NCBI GenBank assembly: GCA_031398915.1 | Contig: JANNOG010000081.1 | Location: forward strand, 1 to 19,258 | Source: JANNOG01 sp031398915 | Lineage (GTDB): Bacteria > Actinomycetota > Actinomycetes > Actinomycetales > JBBAYJ01 | DNA length: 19,258 nt | Direction of reading: 5' to 3' | Shown: positions 13,821-19,258 of the stretch, piece by piece | Numbering within the stretch: the stretch's first letter is position 1 | Layout of the letters: every line of letters begins with the position of its first letter | Position numbers and translations under genes: made by a program | The notes under the pieces: model-generated | Told to the model about the DNA's origin: nothing | Databases searched by the model: none | What the model saw: the letters and a program-made list of their open reading frames with translations, nothing else

Positions 13821-14750
13821 ATGCCTGCGGCCCTGCGAGACCTGGAAATCCGACACCTCACTGCCCTGCGTGAGGTCGCTCGGGCGCGCAATTTCGGGCG
13901 GGCGGCCGACCGGTTGGGATTCAGCCAGTCAGCCGTCAGTCAGCAGATCGCGGCGCTCGAACGGGTGGTCGGCGCCCCGGTCTTCGAGCGGCCGGGGGGG
14001 CCTCGCCCGGTCGACCCGACGCCACTGGGCAGGATCCTGCTGGCCCACGCCGAGGCGGTGCTCGATCGGATCTCGGCGGCGGGCGACGACGTCGAGGCGT
14101 TTCTCGCCGGTCAGGCCGGCGTCCTGGCGATCGGCTCGTTCGAGAGCGTGTCGGTTCGGGTGCTGCCCCAGGTGCTCAGCCGGTTCCGCGCCCTCAGTCC
14201 GCACGTCGACCTTCGACTCTCCGAGCACGACGACCAGGAAGTCCTCGAGGCACAGCTGCGCGGCGGGGTGATCGACGCCGCCTTCCTCATCGAACCGATC
14301 GACGCGGCAGGCCTTCGGGTGACCAGGCTGCGTGAGGACGCGTTCGTACTGCTCAGCCCGCCGAACGAGGTCGAGAACCCGGACATGGCCGTGGACGTCG
14401 CCCGGCTCAACGGTGTGCCGTTGATCAGCCAGACCGACAACGCCTGCCAACGTCTCATCGACGGCGCCCTGCGCCGGGTCGGCGTGGACGTCAACGTCGT
14501 ATTCCGAACCAACGACAACTCGGCTGTTCAGGCCATGGTCCGCGCCGGGGTGGGGCATGCCGTCATGCCGGCGCTGGCTGTCGCCTCGGATGATCCCGGC
14601 GTGGTGGTTCGGACCCTGTCGCCGGGTATCCCGGCGCGAACGATCGTCGTCGCGACATCGGCCGAGCGGACGCCCAGCCCTGCTGCCCTGGCCTTCCTCG
14701 ACATCACCGCACGGGTGTGCGCCGAGTTGCCCGTGACCGGTAGAGGTTGA
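13821..14750 (+). CDS. LysR-type transcriptional regulator
   Basis: The product is about 309 residues. The N-terminal winged helix is typical: LEIRHLTALREVARARNFGRA, then ADRLGFSQSAVSQQIAALERVVG, then FERPGG. It is followed by a periplasmic-binding-protein-like effector domain starting near residue 88 (GVLAIGSFESVSVRVLPQVLSRF). The effector cannot be read from sequence. ATG codons occur at 13809, 13815 and 13821 in one frame. I prefer 13821 because TATGCT stands seven bases before it, matching the leaderless spacing seen elsewhere here, and because the protein then begins just before the conserved LEIRHL segment. It diverges from the 121-aa gene and shares a 94-bp control region with it. Confidence 0.93.
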   Translation: MPAALRDLEIRHLTALREVARARNFGRAADRLGFSQSAVSQQIAALERVVGAPVFERPGGPRPVDPTPLGRILLAHAEAVLDRISAAGDDVEAFLAGQAGVLAIGSFESVSVRVLPQVLSRFRALSPHVDLRLSEHDDQEVLEAQLRGGVIDAAFLIEPIDAAGLRVTRLREDAFVLLSPPNEVENPDMAVDVARLNGVPLISQTDNACQRLIDGALRRVGVDVNVVFRTNDNSAVQAMVRAGVGHAVMPALAVASDDPGVVVRTLSPGIPARTIVVATSAERTPSPAALAFLDITARVCAELPVTGRG

Positions 14751-14775
14751 CCCCGACCCGGACAACAGTCACGAT
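14747..14775 (+). promoter_or_regulatory. Candidate promoter of the substrate-binding protein gene
   Basis: TTGACC (14747-14752) is separated by 17 bases from CACGAT (14770-14775), nine bases before the ATG at 14785. It overlaps the stop codon of the LysR-type gene. No ribosome site is present, so the leader would be very short. Confidence 0.4.
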
Positions 14776-14784
14776 TCCCCAGAC

Positions 14785-16134
14785 ATGTCTAATCTTCCGC
14801 GCTCCCGCCCGCCCAGTCGTCTGATCACGCCGTCGATCGCTCGACGCACCCTGCTCCGTGGCGCCGGTGCGCTGGCGGCCGTGGGTGGCGCCGGACTGAG
14901 CGGTTGCAGCCTGTTGCCCGGCCAGGACGCGGCCCCGGCCGGTGGCGGAGGTGCTGCCCGGGCGATCCGGCTCGGCTATGTCACGCCGTCCACCGGACCG
15001 CTCTCGCCGTTCGGTGAGGCCGACACGTTCGTCGTCGATGCCATCCGTGCCTACTTCGCGGAAGCCGGCATCACCACGGGCGCCGGCACCAGCGAGGTCG
15101 AGATCATCGTCCGTGACTCGCAATCGGATTCCGCCGTCGCAGCCGCTGCGGCAGCCGAGCTGATCACCGAGGAGCGCGTCGACATGATGCTCGTCTCCTC
15201 GACACCGGACACCACCAACCCCGTCGCCGACCAGTGCGAGGCCAACGGCGTGCCGTGCCTGTCGACGGTGGCTCCGTGGCAGCCGTTCTTCTTCGGTCGC
15301 GGGGCCTCGCCTGTCTCGTCGTTCAACTGGACCTATCACTTCTTCTGGGGCCTGGAGGACGTCGAGGCCGTCTTCATGGACATGTGGGATTCGGTCGACT
15401 CGAACCGTCAGGTCGGCGCCCTGTGGCCCAACGATCCGGACGGCAACTCGTGGGGCGACCCAGCGACGGGCTTCCTGCCGGTCGTGTCCCAGCGTGGCTA
15501 CGGAATCGTCGACCCAGGCTTCTACGCCAACGGAACCCAGGACTTCACCGCTCAGATCACACAGTTCAAGGAGCGTGGCACCGAGCTCCTGGTGGGCGTG
15601 CCGATCCCGCCGGACTTCACGACGTTCTGGAACCAGGCAGCTCAGCAGGAGTTCCGGCCCCGTCTGGTGACGGTCGCCAAGGCACTGCTGTTCCCGTCCA
15701 GCCTGCTGGCGCTGGGTGACGCCGGCAACAACCTCGGAACGGAGGTGTGGTGGTCACCGTCACACCCCTACACGTCGTCGTTGACCGGGCAGAGCGCTCA
15801 GGACCTGGCGGATGCGTACACCGAGGCGACCGGGTTGCAGTGGACCCAACCGATCGGATACGTCCACGCGCTGTTCGAGGTCGCCGCGGCGGCGCTGGCG
15901 GCGGCGGACTCACCCGACGACCACGAGGGTGTCGTCGCTGCGCTGTCGCAGTTGCAGATCGACACCGTATGCGGCCGGTTGGACTGGAACACTGGCCCTG
16001 TGCCGAACGTCGCCAAGACCCCGTTGGTCGGCGGTCAGTGGCGGGTGGCCGGAGACTCCGTCGACCTGGTGATCGTGTCCAACGCGCAGGCCCTGGACAT
16101 CCCGCGCACCGGTGAGATCCAGGCGATCTCCTAG
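14785..16134 (+). CDS. ABC-type substrate-binding lipoprotein, branched-chain amino acid/urea-like family
   Basis: The 449-residue protein has an N-terminal twin-arginine-like region (ARRTLLRG at about 19-26), a hydrophobic stretch and a lipobox GLSGC with Cys41 as lipidation site, followed by a glycine-rich linker. The mature part has the fold-type I receptor pattern (Peripla_BP_6): IRLGYVTPSTGPLSPFGEADTF at the first strand, VEIIVRDSQSDSAVAAAAAAEL, then LLVGVPIPPDF in the second lobe. It should bind a small molecule such as an amino acid or amide outside the membrane; the ligand is unknown. No permease or ATPase gene is in the window, so it looks orphan. It ends 38 bp from the convergent conservon, which raises the possibility that it serves as a sensor subunit (inference). 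Confidence 0.88.
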   Translation: MSNLPRSRPPSRLITPSIARRTLLRGAGALAAVGGAGLSGCSLLPGQDAAPAGGGGAARAIRLGYVTPSTGPLSPFGEADTFVVDAIRAYFAEAGITTGAGTSEVEIIVRDSQSDSAVAAAAAAELITEERVDMMLVSSTPDTTNPVADQCEANGVPCLSTVAPWQPFFFGRGASPVSSFNWTYHFFWGLEDVEAVFMDMWDSVDSNRQVGALWPNDPDGNSWGDPATGFLPVVSQRGYGIVDPGFYANGTQDFTAQITQFKERGTELLVGVPIPPDFTTFWNQAAQQEFRPRLVTVAKALLFPSSLLALGDAGNNLGTEVWWSPSHPYTSSLTGQSAQDLADAYTEATGLQWTQPIGYVHALFEVAAAALAAADSPDDHEGVVAALSQLQIDTVCGRLDWNTGPVPNVAKTPLVGGQWRVAGDSVDLVIVSNAQALDIPRTGEIQAIS

Positions 16135-16164
16135 CCGGCTACTGACCGGCCGGCGACTGCCGCC

Positions 16165-16200
16165 CCCGGTGGCTACCGGGCCAGCGACGCCTGCTGGCCC
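16165..16200 (+). terminator. Candidate terminator hairpins after the substrate-binding protein gene
   Basis: Two stems that share a few bases follow the stop codon: CCCGGT-GGCT-ACCGGG at 16165-16180 and GGGCCAGC-N7-GCTGGCCC at 16178-16200. They cannot form fully together. The second lies inside the 3' end of the convergent GTPase gene. There is no T tract. Confidence 0.45.
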
Positions 16201-16784
16201 GTGATTCGAGCCCGGGTCATGGCGTGCTCGACCAGCAGGATCAGTGCCGACTTGACGGTCGCCCGGTCGCGGGCGTCGCAGACCGTCACCGGAACCTGAG
16301 GGATGATCGCCAGTGCCTCGCGGATGTCGGGGATCGAGTGCTGCAGCACGCCGTCGAAGGTGTTGACCGCCACGACGTAGGGCAGGTTGCGATCCTCGAA
16401 GAAGTCGATGGCACCGAAACAGTCGGCCAGACGCCGTGTGTCGACCAGCACCACGGCCCCGATGGCGCCGCGGACCAGGTCGTCCCACATGAACCAGAAA
16501 CGGCTCTGGCCGGGCGTGCCGAACAGGTACAGGACAAGGTCGGCATCGAGTGAGATCCGGCCGAAGTCCATCGCCACGGTGGTCGTCGTCTTGTTGGGCG
16601 TCATGCTGAGGTCGTCGAGGGCCTGACTGGCGCTGGTCATCACGGCTTCGGTGGTCAGCGGGACGATCTCGGAGATGGCGCCGACGAATGTCGTCTTGCC
16701 GACCCCGAAGCCCCCGGCGACAACGATCTTGGCCGAGATCGTCGGCCCAGCCGTCGTCTGACCGTTAGAGCCGGTGTAGTCCAT
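16173..16784 (-). CDS. Conservon GTPase-like protein (CvnD type)
   Basis: The 203-residue Ras-like small GTPase is the last gene of the four-gene conservon. It shows a Walker A loop GGFGVGKTT at residues 24-32, a conserved TTTTVAMDFGRI switch segment, LFGTPGQSRFWFMWDDLVRGA with the G3-like TPGQ (in place of DxxGQ), VDTRRL, and NTFD at 141-144 in the G4 position. Known family members act at the membrane face with the kinase-like and roadblock partners in a G-protein-like complex. ATG at 16784 lies inside the end of the DUF742 gene (20-base overlap) and follows AAAGGG. It converges on the substrate-binding protein gene. Confidence 0.93.
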   Translation of the reverse strand: MDYTGSNGQTTAGPTISAKIVVAGGFGVGKTTFVGAISEIVPLTTEAVMTSASQALDDLSMTPNKTTTTVAMDFGRISLDADLVLYLFGTPGQSRFWFMWDDLVRGAIGAVVLVDTRRLADCFGAIDFFEDRNLPYVVAVNTFDGVLQHSIPDIREALAIIPQVPVTVCDARDRATVKSALILLVEHAMTRARITGQQASLAR

Positions 16785-17139
16785 CGAGGACCCTTTCCAT
16801 CAGAGCGGTATCCGGGCGATCTCGCCCGACGTTCGAGTCGTGAACGACGACCAGGCCCATCATGGCCATGTCGCCCAGCAGTACCCGCGCGACGCCGATC
16901 GGCATCCTGAGCAGCGCCGACACCTCGGCCACCGAGCGTGATCGACGACAGAGAACGGCGATCTCGCGGTGCTCCGGTGGTAACGCCACATCAGCGCTTC
17001 CGTCCAGGTCGGCGGTGAGCACCATCGCTTCGATGGCGAACTCGTACAACGGCTTGGTCCGTCCGGCAGTACGCGCGTACGGCCGGACCATCCCCACGCT
17101 TTCGTCCCCCGGCCACCCCTGAGACGCCGGTGTGGTCAT
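16765..17139 (-). CDS. Conservon DUF742 protein (CvnC type)
   Basis: This 124-residue DUF742 protein has the family marks VRPYARTAGRTKP at about 18-30, then EAMVL, the EHREIAVLCRRSRSVAEVSALLRMPIGVARVLLGDM helix-turn-helix-like core, and a GLVVVHDS strand. In conservons this protein pairs with the GTPase and roadblock proteins. The core resembles a winged helix, but DNA binding has not been shown as far as I know. It starts 8 bp after the roadblock gene and overlaps the GTPase gene by 20 bp, so the set is one operon. Confidence 0.93.
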   Translation of the reverse strand: MTTPASQGWPGDESVGMVRPYARTAGRTKPLYEFAIEAMVLTADLDGSADVALPPEHREIAVLCRRSRSVAEVSALLRMPIGVARVLLGDMAMMGLVVVHDSNVGRDRPDTALMERVLDGLHRL

Positions 17140-17147
17140 GGCAGGAC

Positions 17148-17600
17148 CTAGGTCGCGATCCTGTGAGAGCCGTGCCGCAACGTCGGTGTCAGGCTCTCGC
17201 CCACCCGATCGACCAGCAGTGTCATCTCGTAACCGACCAGGCCGATGTCGCAGGCCGGCTCGGCGAGGGTGATCAGGCTGGAACCGTCGCTGATCGCCAT
17301 CAGCATCACGAAGCCCCGCTCCATCTCGACGACGGTCTGAACGACCTCACCACCGTCGAAACAGCGAGCAGCACCACCGGTCAGGCTGGAGAGACCGGAT
17401 GCGATGGCCGCGAGCTGGTCGGCGCGATCCCGAGGCAGTGCGGACGAGGCGGCCATCAGCAGGCCGTCGGTCGAGACGACAGCGGCGTGTGCGACCCCGG
17501 GGGTTCGGGTCACGAAGCCGTCGATCAGCCAGGTGAAATCTGCAGCCCGGGGGTCCGTGCCGCGGGCGCGGGAATAGTCATCGCCAAGCATGGCACTCAT
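17148..17600 (-). CDS. Conservon roadblock/LC7 protein (CvnB type)
   Basis: The 150-residue protein carries one roadblock/LC7 domain at about residues 20-125: FTWLIDGFVTRTPGVAHAAV, STDGLLMA, then the AAIASGLSSLTGGAA helix and MLMAISDGSSLITLAEPACDIG. Roadblock proteins dimerise and regulate Ras-like GTPases, here most likely the GTPase two genes downstream. ATG at 17600 overlaps the kinase stop by four bases (ATGA); a second ATG three codons in (17591) is an alternative. The short tail LRHGSHRIAT is not conserved. Confidence 0.94.
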   Translation of the reverse strand: MSAMLGDDYSRARGTDPRAADFTWLIDGFVTRTPGVAHAAVVSTDGLLMAASSALPRDRADQLAAIASGLSSLTGGAARCFDGGEVVQTVVEMERGFVMLMAISDGSSLITLAEPACDIGLVGYEMTLLVDRVGESLTPTLRHGSHRIAT

Positions 17601-19258
17601 CTGGCGTATCTCCGTTCATCGTCGTGACGCTCAGCTGCAGGTTCCTGGCCATCACGATCGTCCAGGGCCTGGTCGCTCGTGCGGGGATCGTCGTGGGTGC
17701 GTTCGGCGGTGCGGGTCCGACCGGACTGCAGCCCGCGTTGATAACTACTCAACCGACCACGAACGGCCTCGGCGTCGCGGCTGCGGGCGGCAGCAGGTGC
17801 GGACTCGGGTGCCGAGCCGGGTACCAGGTTGGCCTTCGGGCGGCGCTTGGGCAACCCGGCAGCTGTGACGCTCGTGTCGCCGCCGGTCATGGTTGCCTGC
17901 ACGGCACGCCAGCCGGCATCCGCAGCAGTGTCGAACGACGGTCGCCGTGACGCCGCCGCGGTGACGGTCGCACGTCCGTTCACCGGTAGCTCGTGGATCA
18001 CAGCCACTGCAGCGGGGGCCGCCGGCTCCTCCGCACGGTAGGTGGGGATCGGCATCGTGTCGCTCTGGAACCACGCTGACACCTCGAAGAAGATCGGCGT
18101 CATCTCGAGGGTGCCGACGGGTGCGCCGCTCGGTTGCTCGGCGGCGGCTGCTGCCGGAACCAGCGGAACGGGTTGGGGCAGTGCCGGCTGCACCACGGCG
18201 GGCTGAGGCATGGCGGGCCGGGGCATGGCCGGTTGAGGCATGGCGGGCTCGGGCATGGCCGGTTGAGGTGCCGACGGACGGGCCACCAACGGCATCGGCA
18301 TAGCCGGCTCTCGTCGCGGCGACAGTGGCTGGGCCTCGCTCGGTGACGGGATCTGGGTGAGCGAGGGCAACATGAGGGGCGCCTGGCTGCCGGTGACCGT
18401 CACGGACGGTGGCACCGTCCCTGCAGGTGCCAGTGCCTTGGCGCTGTCGACGTCGGCCGGGTCGGCGACCAGCACGGCTGGCGGTACCCACACGGCGGCG
18501 ACGGTCCCGGCCCCTGAGGCCGACGCCCGTAGCTCGACCTGCATGTCGTGGCGGCGGGCCAGCCGTGACACCACGAACAGGCCCATCTGGCGCGGCACTT
18601 GGGCGTCCACCACGGGGGCCTCGGCCAACTTGCGGTTGAGGGTGTCCAGTTCGACCGCCGCGATTCCGAGACCGCGGTCGTACACCTCGATGACCAGACC
18701 CTCCTGGAACGTGCCGCTGACCGCGACTGTGACGGCACTGTCGGGCGGGCTGAACACCGTGGCGTTGTCCAACAGCTCGGCCAGTAGGTGGACGAGGTCG
18801 TTAGCGGCGGGGCCGGCAACCGTCACTGCCGGAGTGGGGTTCACGACGACCCGCTCGTACTGCTCGGTCTCCGAGACCGCGGCGCGCACCACGTCGACCA
18901 CGGCGGTCGGCCGAGAGCCGCCACGTGCGCCGTCCGACCCCGCCAGGACCAGCAGGTTGTCGTTGTTGCGGCGCATGCGGGACGCCAGGTGGTCCAGGCG
19001 GAACAGCTGAGAAAGCTGGTCCGGGTCCTGCTCGACGTTCTCGAGGCGATCGATCAGGGCCAGTTGCCGCTCGACCAGTCCCTGGCTGCGCCTCGACAGG
19101 TTGACGAAGATGTCGCCGATGTTGCGTCGCAGCTGTTCCTGCTCACCGGCCAACCGCAGTGCCTCCTGGTGAACCGCGTCGAAGGCGCGGGCAACCTGGC
19201 CGATCTCCTCGACGGTGGACACCCCGACCGGTGCGACGCCTTGGCCTGGGTCAGCTCG
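17597..19258 (-). CDS. Conservon histidine-kinase-like protein (CvnA type), N-terminus outside the window
   Basis: The frame is open to the window edge, so the sensor, membrane helices and most of the HAMP domain are missing; 553 codons are visible. Numbering from the GTG at 19222, the HAMP end (EEIGQVARAFDAVHQEA, 5-21) is followed by a dimerisation segment with LDHLASRMRRNNDNLLVLAG (76-95) and a HATPase domain. The HATPase has N box ELLDNATVFSPP (149-160), G1 YDRGLGI (181-187) and G2 MGLFVVSRLARRHDM (213-227). A long Pro/Ala linker of PxPAM repeats and three C-terminal motif segments (375-386, 456-469, 480-497) follow. Whether it phosphorylates anything is uncertain, since no response regulator is encoded here. 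Its stop overlaps the roadblock gene. Confidence 0.93.
   Translation of the reverse strand, partial: RADPGQGVAPVGVSTVEEIGQVARAFDAVHQEALRLAGEQEQLRRNIGDIFVNLSRRSQGLVERQLALIDRLENVEQDPDQLSQLFRLDHLASRMRRNNDNLLVLAGSDGARGGSRPTAVVDVVRAAVSETEQYERVVVNPTPAVTVAGPAANDLVHLLAELLDNATVFSPPDSAVTVAVSGTFQEGLVIEVYDRGLGIAAVELDTLNRKLAEAPVVDAQVPRQMGLFVVSRLARRHDMQVELRASASGAGTVAAVWVPPAVLVADPADVDSAKALAPAGTVPPSVTVTGSQAPLMLPSLTQIPSPSEAQPLSPRREPAMPMPLVARPSAPQPAMPEPAMPQPAMPRPAMPQPAVVQPALPQPVPLVPAAAAAEQPSGAPVGTLEMTPIFFEVSAWFQSDTMPIPTYRAEEPAAPAAVAVIHELPVNGRATVTAAASRRPSFDTAADAGWRAVQATMTGGDTSVTAAGLPKRRPKANLVPGSAPESAPAAARSRDAEAVRGRLSSYQRGLQSGRTRTAERTHDDPRTSDQALDDRDGQEPAAERHDDERRYAR
18164..18268 (-). repeat. 15-bp repeats encoding PxPAM in the kinase linker
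   Basis: About seven 15-base units encode successive PQPAM, PEPAM, PQPAM, PRPAM, PQPAV, VQPAL and PQPVP. The repeat forms part of a proline/alanine-rich linker between the ATPase domain and the C-terminal motifs. Confidence 0.8.

Noticed and set aside
17590..18346. Several plus-strand frames over the kinase linker
   Set aside because: They mirror the Pro/Ala repeat on the opposite strand and have no independent support.

Overview
The window looks like chromosomal DNA of a high-GC actinobacterium (class Actinomycetia; order not resolvable from this stretch). Pointers are a BldC regulator, a DUF3073 protein beside purM as in mycobacteria, a purS/purQ/purL split FGAM synthetase, GTG starts, probable leaderless genes, and a conservon-type (histidine kinase / roadblock / DUF742 / GTPase) signalling operon. 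All reading frames appear intact. I see no RNA gene, insertion sequence, CRISPR array or prophage.

Layout. Positions 1-120 are homopolymeric G/C runs that look like a bad contig end. Positions 152-1968 (minus) hold a two-gene operon: a membrane-anchored PQQ-type sugar dehydrogenase and a metallo-beta-lactamase-fold hydrolase. Positions 2020-9161 (plus) form the purine block purS-purQ-(beta carbonic anhydrase)-purL, a small membrane protein, then purF-purM. One minus-strand SCP2-like gene is inserted after purL. The block supplies PRPP amidotransferase, all three FGAM synthetase subunits and AIR synthetase, which are steps 1, 4 and 5 of de novo IMP synthesis. DUF3073 (minus) and bldC (plus) follow, separated by a 316-bp regulatory gap. 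A strong bidirectional hairpin ends bldC and the convergent 3.2-kb secreted M14 carboxypeptidase gene.

Positions 13361-14750 carry a LysR-type regulator facing an unrecognised 121-aa protein. The gap holds two candidate promoters and an inverted repeat placed as in a classical LysR-type circuit. An orphan lipoprotein substrate-binding protein (14785-16134) then converges on the conservon at 16173-19258 (minus), whose kinase-like gene runs off the window end.

Themes worth following: repeated TANNNT-N6/7-start arrangements that imply leaderless transcription of purS, purF and others; short in-frame tandem repeats at the 3' ends of purL and purF and in the kinase linker; a carbonic anhydrase embedded in the purine operon; promoter-overlapping repeats at the peptidase and LysR genes; and the pairing of an orphan binding protein with a conservon. 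I do not see a clearly new defence or mobile system. The LysR/121-aa pair and the binding-protein/conservon pairing are the best candidates for something undescribed.
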